Shown: piece by piece, positions 8,925 through 16,471 of the stretch
How the letters are laid out: each line of letters begins with the position of its first letter
How positions within the stretch are numbered: position 1 is the first letter of the stretch
Assembly: GCA_040397785.1 (NCBI GenBank)
Contig: JBBAVI010000028.1
Location: 1 to 55,135, forward strand
Direction: 5' to 3'
DNA length: 55,135 bases
Origin: M3007 sp040397785
GTDB taxonomy: Bacteria; Bacteroidota; Bacteroidia; Chitinophagales; Saprospiraceae
Position numbers and translations under genes: made by a program
Notes under the pieces: model-generated
What the model was told of the DNA's origin: nothing
The model's input: the letters and a program-made list of their open reading frames with translations, nothing else
Databases searched by the model: none

Positions 8925-9506
8925 TTACTTGGTTGCAACCAAGGTTACTTGAAGATCGAACTCATCGTAAATGGTCTTATCGCCCAAGCCATCAAAAAAG
9001 GAACCTGAACCATACTTAACATTGAACTCAGAACGGTCAACTATGATTTTACCAGTTGCCGTAACTTTATTTCCGCTTTCAGTCACCGCAGCAAGAAATT
9101 TTACTTCTTTGGTCGTTTCTTTAATCGTCAGGTTACCGATAATTTTGTAGTTACCTTTGCTATCCTGTGGAATGGCACGGGTGATTGCGAATTTAGCCGT
9201 TGGGAATTTCGCTGTACCAAAAAAATCTTCGCTCGTCAAGTGACCAACTAATTTCGTAGCATACTCACCTTCCATATCGGTGTTCTTAATGGTCGTCATG
9301 TCGATGTCAAATGAACCACCGCTCAATTTGCCATCTGTAAATAGCATGGTACCATTTTTCACTTTCACTGTGCCCGTGTGTTGTCCGGTAACTTTGTAAC
9401 CGGTCCAAACAACAACGCTTGCATTGGTGTCAACGTTGTAATTTACCGGAGCGATTGCTGCCATCGCAAGAATAGCCAACAATGGGAGAAAAAGAAATTT
9501 TTTCAT
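8925..9506 (-). CDS. YceI-family periplasmic lipid-binding-like protein
   Basis: A 193-residue protein starting MKKFLFLPLLAILAMAAIAP, a typical signal peptide; this ATG at 9506 is preferred over an upstream in-frame ATG at 9548 that would put 14 polar residues before it. The rest is the YceI lipocalin-like beta-barrel: VNYNVDTNASVVVWTGYKVTGQHTG, then the paired GTAKFPTAKFAI and GNLTIKETTKEVKF strands and a final FDLQVTLVA. Family members bind isoprenoid or fatty-acid ligands in the periplasm; the physiological role is often unclear. It is monocistronic, with its own promoter (9546-9578) and terminator (8854-8895). Confidence 0.9.
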   Translation of the reverse strand: MKKFLFLPLLAILAMAAIAPVNYNVDTNASVVVWTGYKVTGQHTGTVKVKNGTMLFTDGKLSGGSFDIDMTTIKNTDMEGEYATKLVGHLTSEDFFGTAKFPTAKFAITRAIPQDSKGNYKIIGNLTIKETTKEVKFLAAVTESGNKVTATGKIIVDRSEFNVKYGSGSFFDGLGDKTIYDEFDLQVTLVATK

Positions 9507-9545
9507 TGTTTTAATTTTAATGTGTTTTAAGAACTTTTTGCACTG

Positions 9546-9578
9546 CAAAGATACACATTTTTGATGTCATAAAAACAA
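9546..9578 (-). promoter_or_regulatory. Promoter of the YceI-family gene
   Basis: TATCTTTG (9546-9553, minus strand) with a TTG 22 bases upstream (9576-9578). The leader would be roughly 35 bases. Confidence 0.6.
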
Positions 9579-9779
9579 GTGTCGTAACACTAAATTAACA
9601 TTTTAAACACCCAAACCGAAAAAACAGCCCCTCAACCAGGCATTTGAAGCACTCAAATCGAACATATCATGCTCCGTAAAGAATTTTTAAACTTTTTACA
9701 GGAATTACTTTAATTCTCTATCAAATAGATTTACCTTTACGCCTCTAAATTTTGGAAGTACCATAAACATAATATTACA

Positions 9780-10151
9780 ATGAAAGAATTGGAAGCAATT
9801 CAGTTTGTACAGGACCAACTGCTGACAAAGCCGGCGTTTCCTAGTTTCAAAACGGGCGATACCATCATCGTGACCTATAAAATTGTAGAGGGTGACAAAA
9901 CCCGTGAACAGGATTATCGTGGCGACGTGATTCAAATCAAAGGCCATGCAATGACCCGCACTTTCACCGTTCGCAAAATTTCCCATGGCGTTGGTGTTGA
10001 GCGTATCTTCGCCTTCTCTAACCCAAATATTGCTGCCATTCAGGTAATCAAGCGTGGTCGCGTACGTCGTGCACGTCTGTACTACCTCCGTGGATTGGTT
10101 GGTAAAAAAGCACGTATCAAGGAATTGAAATATACCAGCAACGATAATTGA
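9780..10151 (+). CDS. rplS: 50S ribosomal protein L19
   Basis: 123 residues covering the whole L19 family: FKTGDTIIVTYKIVEGDKTREQ, GDVIQIKG, TFTVRKISHGVGVERIF, then RRARLYYLRGLVGKKARIKE. L19 sits at the 30S-50S interface of the ribosome. It is not beside rpsP-rimM-trmD as in many bacteria; it stands alone between minus-strand genes. A weak TACCTTTA box at 9732-9739 could be its promoter. The gene ends with TGA, showing that TGA is a normal stop here. A strong terminator follows directly. Confidence 0.97.
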   Translation: MKELEAIQFVQDQLLTKPAFPSFKTGDTIIVTYKIVEGDKTREQDYRGDVIQIKGHAMTRTFTVRKISHGVGVERIFAFSNPNIAAIQVIKRGRVRRARLYYLRGLVGKKARIKELKYTSNDN

Positions 10152-10173
10152 TTTTTTCGCTGTGCAAATTTGC

Positions 10174-10211
10174 AAAAGCGGCACTCGGTTAATTCCGAGC
10201 GCCGCTTTTTT
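10174..10211. terminator. Bidirectional terminator between rplS and pruA
   Basis: AAAGCGGC-A-CTCGG pairs with CCGAG-C-GCCGCTTT around TTAATT, followed by TTTTTTA on the plus strand and TTTTGCA on the minus strand. It serves rplS and the convergent dehydrogenase gene. Confidence 0.9.
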
Positions 10212-10231
10212 ATTAGACTTGTTGCACCTTA

Positions 10232-11863
10232 TTATGATTCTAACATAAAGGGATACCGATAGTCGGTGGGCGATACCAAGGTTTCCTTGATCGTACGCGG
10301 CGACAACCACCGGTACATATTCAATATCGAACCCGCCTTGTCATTTGTGCCAGAAGCGCGGCCACCACCAAATGGCTGCTGCCCAACCACTGCCCCTGTT
10401 GGCTTGTCATTGACGTAATAATTGCCCGCCGCATGACGCAACTTGCTGTTCGCCAGTGCCAACGCATGCCGATCCTTTGCAAAAATTGCCCCGGTTAATG
10501 CATAGGGAGAAGTGCTGTTTACTAAATCGAGGGTCGATTCAAATTCCGCATCCGGGTAAACATAAATACTGAGTACCGGACCAAAAATCTCCTCACACAT
10601 GGTCACATAACTCGGATCGGACACCAATAATACCGTTGGTTCGATAAAGTACCCCTCCGTTTTATCAAAATTACCACCCGCAATCACCTCAACGCTATCC
10701 GATTGTTTGGCAGCAGTAAGATAAGCGGCAATCTTGTCAAAAGACCGCTCGTCAATAACCGCATTGATAAAATGGCTAAAATCCTCAACGGTGCCCATTT
10801 TCATGTCGGCTAAATCCGCCAGCATACTTGTTTTCACCGCAGGCCACAAACTTTCAGGCACGTACGCACGCGAGGCTGCCGAACACTTCTGACCTTGGTA
10901 CTCAAAAGAACCGCGCACCAAACCAACCGCAACCGCTTGCGCATCGGCAGAAGCATGCACCATTACAAAGTCTTTACCACCCGTTTCTCCCACAATACGC
11001 GGATAGGTTCGATATAAGGGCAGATTTTCTCCAATCGTTTTCCATAAACGTTGAAAAACACCCGTACTTCCTGTGAAATGCAAACCCGCAAAATCTGGAT
11101 GCTTAAGGACGATCTCACCAACAATCGGACCACCTACATAAACCAAATTAATAACGCCCGCTGGCAAACCCGCTTCCTGCAAAATTTCCATGATGACCGC
11201 TGCCGAATAAATTTGAGTTTCAGCAGGCTTCCATACCACTACATTGCCCAACATCGCAGGCGCTGAAGGCAAATTACCCGCAATCGCAGTAAAATTGAAG
11301 GGCGTCAACGCAAATACAAACCCCTCCAGCGGACGCCAATCGGTCCGATTCCAGGTGTTTTTTGTGCTCAAAGGCTGCACTTTGTATATCTCTTCCATAA
11401 AATACACATTGTAACGCCAAAAATCAGCCAATTCACAAATACAGTCTATCTCAGCCTGATATGCATTTTTGCTTTGGCATAGCATGGTCGCAGCAGCCAT
11501 TTTTGCTCGATACGGACCGGTTAACAGATCGGCTGCACGTAAAAAAATAGCGGCACGCTCCTGCCAAGGCATGGCTTCCCAACTAGGTTTTGCAGCCAAC
11601 GCAGCATCAATGGCGGCGGTAACATGGTTTGCATTCCCCTTTGAATAATGGCCCAGGTGCTGCTTTAACGCATGCGGCGGATGTATGGCAACTTTTGCGT
11701 CGGTAAATACCTCAGCGCCATCAATGTACATCGGGATATCGCAGGAATTGCTGTGGGCAGCTGCTAAGGCCGCTTTTAAGGCCGCTTTTTCCGCAGAACC
11801 CGGCGCGTAATTGAGCACCGGTTCATTCACTGGCCGTGGAACGGTGAATATTGCATCAGTCAT
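10232..11863 (-). CDS. pruA: L-glutamate gamma-semialdehyde (1-pyrroline-5-carboxylate) dehydrogenase
   Basis: This 543-residue enzyme oxidises glutamate semialdehyde, in equilibrium with P5C, to glutamate with NAD+, the second step of proline catabolism. It shows the aldehyde dehydrogenase landmarks: TPFNFTAIAGNLPSAPAM (cofactor domain), FTGST, the general base in GETGGKDF and the catalytic Cys in GQKCSAASR, then EEIFGPVLSIYVY and GQQPFGGGRASGTNDK. Length and sequence match the long eukaryote-like PruA type (D1pyr5carbox1) rather than bifunctional PutA. The coaD gene lies 54 bases upstream on the same strand and may be co-transcribed. No proline dehydrogenase is in the window. Confidence 0.95.
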   Translation of the reverse strand: MTDAIFTVPRPVNEPVLNYAPGSAEKAALKAALAAAHSNSCDIPMYIDGAEVFTDAKVAIHPPHALKQHLGHYSKGNANHVTAAIDAALAAKPSWEAMPWQERAAIFLRAADLLTGPYRAKMAAATMLCQSKNAYQAEIDCICELADFWRYNVYFMEEIYKVQPLSTKNTWNRTDWRPLEGFVFALTPFNFTAIAGNLPSAPAMLGNVVVWKPAETQIYSAAVIMEILQEAGLPAGVINLVYVGGPIVGEIVLKHPDFAGLHFTGSTGVFQRLWKTIGENLPLYRTYPRIVGETGGKDFVMVHASADAQAVAVGLVRGSFEYQGQKCSAASRAYVPESLWPAVKTSMLADLADMKMGTVEDFSHFINAVIDERSFDKIAAYLTAAKQSDSVEVIAGGNFDKTEGYFIEPTVLLVSDPSYVTMCEEIFGPVLSIYVYPDAEFESTLDLVNSTSPYALTGAIFAKDRHALALANSKLRHAAGNYYVNDKPTGAVVGQQPFGGGRASGTNDKAGSILNMYRWLSPRTIKETLVSPTDYRYPFMLES

Positions 11864-11917
11864 CTTGAAATGGTTTTATAAATTTGGATAGGTAATCTTG
11901 CATGCAGCAATGAAATA

Positions 11918-12382
11918 TTACTGCAATTCAATTTTTATCTCGGTGGGTATAAAAGGAGTTGCATCCGCTCCCCCTACGATGATTTCCCGCACAATCGTAC
12001 TGCTTATATGCGAAAACTCAGGCTGCGCAATCAAAAATACAGTTTCAATCCCGCCACCAACAATATGGTTTAACTGCGAAATGGTCTTTTCATAATCAAA
12101 ATCAGAGGCGTTTCGAAGGCCCCGCAACAAGTACCGAGCCCCAATCCGCTGACAGTAATGGGCCGTCAAGTTTTGAAACTGATCCACCCCAACCGTAGGA
12201 TAACTCTCAAATACAAGCCGCAACCAAGATAAGCGCTGCTCCAGTGGAAACAGGTACTTTTTTGTGGAATTCACGCCAACCGCAATGATGATTTTATCAA
12301 AAAGCGGCAATGCCCGCCGAACCAAATCAACATGGCCAATGGTAATCGGATCAAAAGACCCTGGGAAAACAGCAATTTTCAT
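11918..12382 (-). CDS. coaD: Phosphopantetheine adenylyltransferase
   Basis: 154 residues. It transfers AMP from ATP to 4'-phosphopantetheine, giving dephospho-CoA in coenzyme A synthesis. The nucleotidyltransferase signature is at the N-terminus (AVFPGSFDPITIGHVDLVRRA, with the GH of the T/HxGH motif). YLLRGLRNASDFDYE and a C-terminal ISSTIVREI segment (the ISSTxxR motif) are also as in the family. The ATG at 12382 gives the standard length. It lies directly upstream of pruA. Confidence 0.96.
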   Translation of the reverse strand: MKIAVFPGSFDPITIGHVDLVRRALPLFDKIIIAVGVNSTKKYLFPLEQRLSWLRLVFESYPTVGVDQFQNLTAHYCQRIGARYLLRGLRNASDFDYEKTISQLNHIVGGGIETVFLIAQPEFSHISSTIVREIIVGGADATPFIPTEIKIELQ

Positions 12383-12513
12383 AGATTGAGCTTAAGATCG
12401 GGCGAAGTTCTGAATTTTACACCACGACGCCAAAACACAGCGCCCTAATTTACAAGCGCGTTAAAATGATCACATTTTTTTTGCACCTCAAACGAATTAA
12501 TCATTTTATCTTC

Positions 12514-12521
12514 TAAATTTG
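12514..12521 (+). promoter_or_regulatory. Minus-7 box TAAATTTG before the YqaE-tailed gene
   Basis: A TAnnTTTG match 85 bases upstream of the ATG at 12606. No TTG lies at the usual distance; the closest is 30 bases upstream, so support is partial. Confidence 0.42.
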
Positions 12522-12605
12522 CGCATCGATTTCATCAGTAACCATACCAGGGCCGAAGCCGAAAAGCCCTAATCGAGTAGGCACCAAATTTTAATTATTA
12601 ACTGC

Positions 12606-13085
12606 ATGAAACAACTCATCCTTTCGTTTGTATGCCTCCTGTTCGTAGCAACAATGGCAAATGCTGAAATCGCAGCATTGAACACCCCGCTGTCTGAATG
12701 CAACACCGCTTCTGACATCAAGGCTATTGACCCACAGTTGGTTAAACTTGGAATGGACAAATTCCTCGAAATCACTCCAGCTGAGTACAAGAAAATCACT
12801 GGCAAACGCCTTGGTTTGAAAAACTCTTTGGCGCTGAAAGCAGCTCAGGTTAAAGTTAAGCACGAAATGAAAAACGCTACCATCTCTCCAGTTGGAACAG
12901 ATGGCGACGGTATCACTAAAGGTGTTTACATCCTTATGGCTATTTTAGGCTTGGCTTGGATCGCTATGGGTTTGAAATCAGACTGGTCGGGTAATGACTG
13001 GATCGTTAACCTGATTCTGACCTTTCTGTGCTGGTTGCCTGGTGTCATCCACGCACTTGTTAAAATGAAAGACTACTACAAGTAA
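12606..13085 (+). CDS. Exported small membrane protein with YqaE/Pmp3-like C-terminus
   Basis: 159 residues in three parts. A signal peptide (MKQLILSFVCLLFVATMANA) is followed by a helical segment with the pattern FLxxTPxxxKxxTGxRxxxKxxxALKxxQ (about 57-90), and a C-terminal pair of hydrophobic segments ending LTFLCWLPGVIHALVKM (about 130-155), which matches the YqaE/Pmp3 proteolipid signature. The same middle motif occurs in the TM2-domain gene at 13490, so the two are modular relatives with different membrane tails. A strong terminator follows, separating it from the DUF2752 gene. Function unknown; a small envelope protein is the safest description. Confidence 0.8.
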   Translation: MKQLILSFVCLLFVATMANAEIAALNTPLSECNTASDIKAIDPQLVKLGMDKFLEITPAEYKKITGKRLGLKNSLALKAAQVKVKHEMKNATISPVGTDGDGITKGVYILMAILGLAWIAMGLKSDWSGNDWIVNLILTFLCWLPGVIHALVKMKDYYK

Positions 13086-13101
13086 TTTTTTGTAAGTCAC
13101 C

Positions 13102-13137
13102 GCATTGGCGCGACGTATCGTTGCGCCAATGCATTTT
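13102..13137 (+). terminator. Rho-independent terminator
   Basis: GCATTGGCGC (13102-13111) pairs perfectly with GCGCCAATGC (13123-13132), followed by ATTTTTAAAA. It ends transcription of the YqaE-tailed gene 13 bases before the next start codon. Confidence 0.85.
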
Positions 13138-13149
13138 TAAAATGCTACA

Positions 13150-13476
13150 ATGAAAACCGGAAAGTTATTCGATTATGCATACTTGGTGTTTTTGATCCTA
13201 ACACCGGTTATTGTATTGATTTTACCTGCGGACTATTTCGATTATGGGCCAGCAATATGCCCTTCCAAGCGCTTTTTTGACATCGAATGCTACGGATGCG
13301 GAATGACTAGAGCGGTGATGCATCTAGTACACCTCGACTTCGACAGCGCTATTTATTTTAACAAAGCTAGTTTATTGCTCGCACCTGTGCTGGGTGCCCT
13401 TTGGGTGTTTTGGATCAAAAATGCCACCATCAAAGTATTGGAAAAGCCAACTCCTACACCAATTGATCTTCATTAA
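13150..13476 (+). CDS. DUF2752 family membrane protein (first copy)
   Basis: 108 residues with two or three hydrophobic segments (about 10-28 and 68-92) and the DUF2752 core CPSKRFFDIECYGCGMTRAV followed by MHLVHLDFDSAIYFN. The Cys-x-Gly-Cys-Gly-x-Thr-Arg element is the family hallmark; no biochemical function is established. It precedes a TM2-domain gene by 13 bases, a frequent DUF2752 neighbour. A second copy sits at 13962. The short DUF2752/TM2 spacing suggests one transcript. Confidence 0.88.
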   Translation: MKTGKLFDYAYLVFLILTPVIVLILPADYFDYGPAICPSKRFFDIECYGCGMTRAVMHLVHLDFDSAIYFNKASLLLAPVLGALWVFWIKNATIKVLEKPTPTPIDLH

Positions 13477-13489
13477 AATTTTCCAGTCT

Positions 13490-13978
13490 ATGAAACACTT
13501 GATCATACTGGCATTCCTTGGAATGTTCTTTACACCTACGTTTGCGGATACCGCAGCAAAATATTCCAGTGCACAACTTACCTTAAAAGTAAAAGCATCT
13601 GGACTCCCTGCTCAAATAGGACAAATGTCTATTGAGCAATTTATGGCCTTAACGCCAACCCAGGTAAAAAATATGACTAGGGAGCGCATGCGCTTTAAGG
13701 ACATTGTTGCGCTTAAAAGCATTCAAAAAGCAGTAAAAAAAGAAATCGCGCAGGAAGGAAATGCCGCAGGAGGCAAAAGCCAACTGCTTGCTCTATTACT
13801 GGTTTTTTTCGTGGGTATTTTAGGAATTCACCGGTTCTACCTTGGATATCCTTTAATTGGATTCCTTCAACTCATTACACTTGGTTTTTGTGGTATCTGA
13901 ACACTCATTGATTTCTTCCGAATCGTTTTTGGTGATTTAAAACCAAGTCGCGGCAGAGAATATGACCCTGCATTCTAA
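13490..13978 (+). pseudogene. TM2-domain protein interrupted by an in-frame TGA at a conserved Trp
   Basis: From ATG at 13490 the frame encodes a signal peptide (MKHLIILAFLGMFFTPTFA), the FxxLTPxxxKxxTxxRxxxKxxxALKxxQ helical motif shared with the gene at 12606, and a TM2 domain: GILGIHRFYLGYPLIGFLQL, then TLGFCGI. A TGA at 13898-13900 then stops the frame. Read through, it continues TLIDFFRIVFGDLKP and ends at TAA 13976-13978. TM2 domains normally read GGCGIWTLIDL, so TGA replaces TGG. The restored frame overlaps the next start (13962) by 17 bases, as expected for an operon. It could be a recent nonsense mutation, an assembly error or read-through. TGA ends rplS here, so genome-wide recoding is unlikely. 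Confidence 0.85.
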
Positions 13979-14282
13979 ATCTCTAAAAATTTGGCGCTAC
14001 ATGCGCATCCTGTTTTGGATCATCGTGCCGGTAATACTCCTCGTATTACCGGCCGATTTTTTTGACCAAGGCCAATCAATTTGCCTTTCTGTCCTATTAT
14101 TTAAGCAGGAGTGCTATGCTTGTGGACTAACCCGGGCGCTGATGCACCTCATCCACTTCGAGTTTGCCGAAGCGTACTATTTTAATATACTTGCATTTAT
14201 CGCCTTTCCATTACTCGCCTACCAATGGTTTGTATGGTTTTGGCAGGACTGGAAAAATTTACAACTTATTCGGACTTCCTAG
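13962..14282 (+). CDS. DUF2752 family membrane protein (second copy)
   Basis: 106 residues, clearly paralogous to the protein at 13150: both share LPADxFDxGxxICxS, ECYxCGxTRAxMHLxH and a following YFN. Two main hydrophobic segments lie at about 16-34 and 72-95. Cys pairs in ECYACGLTRA are kept. The start overlaps the restored end of the TM2 frame, supporting translational coupling with it. The stop codon lies in the tetranucleotide CTAG (14279-14282), which also provides the stop of the convergent gene. Function unknown. Confidence 0.88.
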   Translation: MTLHSKSLKIWRYMRILFWIIVPVILLVLPADFFDQGQSICLSVLLFKQECYACGLTRALMHLIHFEFAEAYYFNILAFIAFPLLAYQWFVWFWQDWKNLQLIRTS

Positions 14283-14521
14283 TCCTGTTTCCGGTTGCGC
14301 CACCACCAAATTGCAATGCCCCCTACAATCAAATAAGGAAGAGAAAGCATATATAAAATACCGGCATTCAACCCAATTGGATCGCCACCACCTGCTTTCA
14401 AATTTGACTCTGAAGACGCTTTACACATCGCACATTGTGCAAAAAGGGGATCCGAAAAAGCAGCGATCATCAACAAAATCGCTACAAGCACAGAAATTTT
14501 AATGAATTGACTGTTCTGCAT
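14279..14521 (-). CDS. Small exported protein with QCAMC motif, oxidase-cluster associated
   Basis: 80 residues: a signal peptide or first membrane helix (about 8-28), a QCAMCKASSESN segment directly after it, a Gly-rich linker, and a C-terminal membrane helix (about 55-73) followed by WWWRNRKQD. The Cys-x-x-Cys pair placed just outside the membrane would suit metal binding or thiol chemistry. It is the last gene of the respiratory cluster, downstream of DUF420, so a role in oxidase assembly is a reasonable guess, not shown. The stop codon shares CTAG with the convergent DUF2752 gene. Confidence 0.72.
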   Translation of the reverse strand: MQNSQFIKISVLVAILLMIAAFSDPLFAQCAMCKASSESNLKAGGGDPIGLNAGILYMLSLPYLIVGGIAIWWWRNRKQD

Positions 14522-14553
14522 GGTTTATCAATTTTAAAGTGAGCATTGCCTGC

Positions 14554-15081
14554 CTATTTATAATAAGGCATCAACATCAGGTAGCATATTGGACCTGTCA
14601 CGGCAACATAAAGCCAAACCGGGAAAACCCAACGCGCCATTTTGCGGTGGCGCTCAAATTGATTGGTATAGGCACGAATGAAGGTAAGCAGGATAAAAGG
14701 TAGAGACGTTGCCGCTAAAAAAATATGCGTCAACAACAGGAAAAAATAAACCATCCGTAGTGGTCCTTCGCCCCCATAGCGCGTTTCAGGCGTCGTAAAA
14801 TGATAGAGCACATACGATAATAAAAACAAGCCCGAGGTTACCAAGGCCGCGTAAATAGCCTTTCGGTGGTTTTCAATTTGCTTTTTTTTGATAAAATAAA
14901 GCGCTACAAGCAAAATAACAGCTGTAATAGCATTCAAACTCGCATGAAATGGCGGCAGAAAACTAAAATCTACGCCCAAATCTATCTTAAAGCGGCGCAT
15001 TGCAACCACCAGTAAGAGCACCGCTGCAGATACGATATATGCAACCGTGTTTAATTTCTTTTCTAACTGAACATCAGCCAT
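14554..15081 (-). CDS. DUF420 family membrane protein (oxidase-associated)
   Basis: 175 residues with about five membrane helices: 12-25, 45-63, 72-92, 108-132 and 150-168. Scattered histidines (FHASLNAI, ENHRKAIYAAL, LLTHIFLAA, ERHRKMARW) follow the DUF420 pattern. DUF420 genes recur beside cytochrome c oxidase and Sco genes and are suspected to help oxidase assembly, but the mechanism is not settled. It lies on the minus strand between the Sco-like gene and the small QCAMC gene. Confidence 0.85.
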   Translation of the reverse strand: MADVQLEKKLNTVAYIVSAAVLLLVVAMRRFKIDLGVDFSFLPPFHASLNAITAVILLVALYFIKKKQIENHRKAIYAALVTSGLFLLSYVLYHFTTPETRYGGEGPLRMVYFFLLLTHIFLAATSLPFILLTFIRAYTNQFERHRKMARWVFPVWLYVAVTGPICYLMLMPYYK

Positions 15082-15222
15082 ATTATACCCAGATTTAAAT
15101 GGATTTGAAGGATCGATGGACGAAAAAAATTGATTTTCAATTGATTATAAGCCATCTGTTTTCATAACCACTTTGCGTTGACTATAAAACCAAAAAAGTG
15201 AAATCATTGAATGAAAGATGCA

Positions 15223-15849
15223 TTACTGTTTAGGCAACAACATAGCAATGTGTTCTACCATGCGGCCAATCTCATGATCATCCTCTGCATTATAAAACCG
15301 CCGTATGGTACCAGAAGTATCACACAAAGCAAAATATTCTTTTACCGCAGGCGTACCCGAAGCAAGGCTATAAGATTCATAACCGTTCTCGAGTATCGTG
15401 CGCCAAGACCCCAGTCCTCCTGTCCAAACCCAGGTAGCAAAATCCGAGCTTGGACGTGTCTGCGCATAGGTTTTAAACTCAGCAGTTCCCCCACCCTCTT
15501 TAATCATGCACAACGTAAAACCGTAGTTCTTGCCGAATTGATTGAACAGGTTTTCTCCGGTATCCAAAATCTTCTGGTTAACTGGCGATATATCAGGATT
15601 TTCTCCAAATATGTGCAATACAACCACCTTTTCCTTTAATTGATCGCGCTTTTCGCCATCCGGAAAAATGATAAATGCAGGGCGGATCTTGCCATAGGTA
15701 CCCAACTCCGCATAAGCTTTTTTATGCCAGGTTAGCCCAGAACTCAAATAATACCAAGACATGCCCGGTAATGCAACGAAGATCAAAAATATCGCAGCGA
15801 AAATGATCAATTTCCGCTTAGTAGTTACTTTTTCTTTTTCCTGAATCAT
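15223..15849 (-). CDS. Sco1/SenC-like protein lacking the copper-binding cysteines
   Basis: 208 residues: an N-terminal membrane anchor (about 12-32) and a thioredoxin-like domain. In Sco proteins the CuA metallochaperone motif reads GxxxCPDxCP. Here the same place reads HIFGENPDISPVN (about residues 79-91), so the first Cys has become Asn and the second Ser while the surrounding P-D-I-x-P is kept. The late strand and helix (FALCDTSGTIRRFYN, HEIGRMVEHIAMLLPK) retain the Sco fold. A direct copper-delivery role is therefore doubtful; a structural or regulatory role in oxidase maturation is possible. A terminator separates it from cox4. Confidence 0.82.
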   Translation of the reverse strand: MIQEKEKVTTKRKLIIFAAIFLIFVALPGMSWYYLSSGLTWHKKAYAELGTYGKIRPAFIIFPDGEKRDQLKEKVVVLHIFGENPDISPVNQKILDTGENLFNQFGKNYGFTLCMIKEGGGTAEFKTYAQTRPSSDFATWVWTGGLGSWRTILENGYESYSLASGTPAVKEYFALCDTSGTIRRFYNAEDDHEIGRMVEHIAMLLPKQ

Positions 15850-15870
15850 AGTTCAAATCGTGTTACAAAA

Positions 15871-15902
15871 ACAAAAAAGGCGAGGTTTAGTTGCCTCGCC
15901 TT
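15871..15902 (-). terminator. Rho-independent terminator of the act-cox operon
   Basis: AAGGCGAGG pairs perfectly with CCTCGCCTT over an 8-base loop, followed on the minus strand by TTTTTTGTTTTTG. It lies between cox4 and the Sco-like gene. Confidence 0.85.
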
Positions 15903-15965
15903 ACTATATTTTAGCCTGAAAAGGTTTCAAAACTTTCGGTTGAAAACCAGGTTGAGGTCAACCAA

Positions 15966-16409
15966 TTAACCCAGTTTTACCTGCTTTTCCGTACCCGGAA
16001 TAATGTAATAACCTTGAGTGTTGCCACCTGAAGCAGGCTTTACCGTTTCTTCATTGCGCTGACGGATACCTTCCCGGCTACGGCCCCAGTAGCTGCCTTC
16101 ACTGAAAAAGGCGATAATCGCCCAAACCAGCAACAAAACAGGCAACATTACACTCATAACCAAGCCCCGAACCTCATAAGCCATGTGCATGAAGAAAAAG
16201 ATGATGAAATAGGCTTTATAAATTGAGAACCCAATCATGAGCAACATATAAACGTAATGCCCAAAACCATGAGAAAAGTTGACACCATGAATAAGGTGAC
16301 CTTTCGCCAGGAGCGCTACAACTACTTCTACAATTGTGATCGCACCCAACAACATCAAGCCCCGGAAAACGAGTGCTTTTGCTTCTTCGTATGTTTGATG
16401 TTCAGCCAT
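15966..16409 (-). CDS. Cytochrome c oxidase subunit IV (caa3-type, prokaryotic)
   Basis: 147 residues with three membrane helices: 15-34, 50-75 and 80-103. FxxHMAYEVRGLVMSVMLPVLLLVW is the prokaryotic COX4 core, with the conserved His-Met after the second helix. The C-terminal 40 residues form a polar tail ending QVKLG. It is the last gene of the oxidase operon, directly after coxC and before the terminator. Subunit IV is a small non-catalytic subunit of the complex. Confidence 0.87.
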   Translation of the reverse strand: MAEHQTYEEAKALVFRGLMLLGAITIVEVVVALLAKGHLIHGVNFSHGFGHYVYMLLMIGFSIYKAYFIIFFFMHMAYEVRGLVMSVMLPVLLLVWAIIAFFSEGSYWGRSREGIRQRNEETVKPASGGNTQGYYIIPGTEKQVKLG

Positions 16410-16471
16410 TATTTTGAATCAATAGGTTAGTTAAAAGAAAAATTGAAGTCAAGGTGTTTCAACCAGTTTGC

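Noticed and set aside
9705..10310. 201-codon minus-strand ORF
   Set aside because: Runs antisense through the whole of rplS, has no recognisable domain, and is explained as a shadow frame.
13898..13900. Genome-wide recoding of TGA as Trp
   Set aside because: rplS ends with TGA at its normal length in the same window, so TGA is a regular stop.
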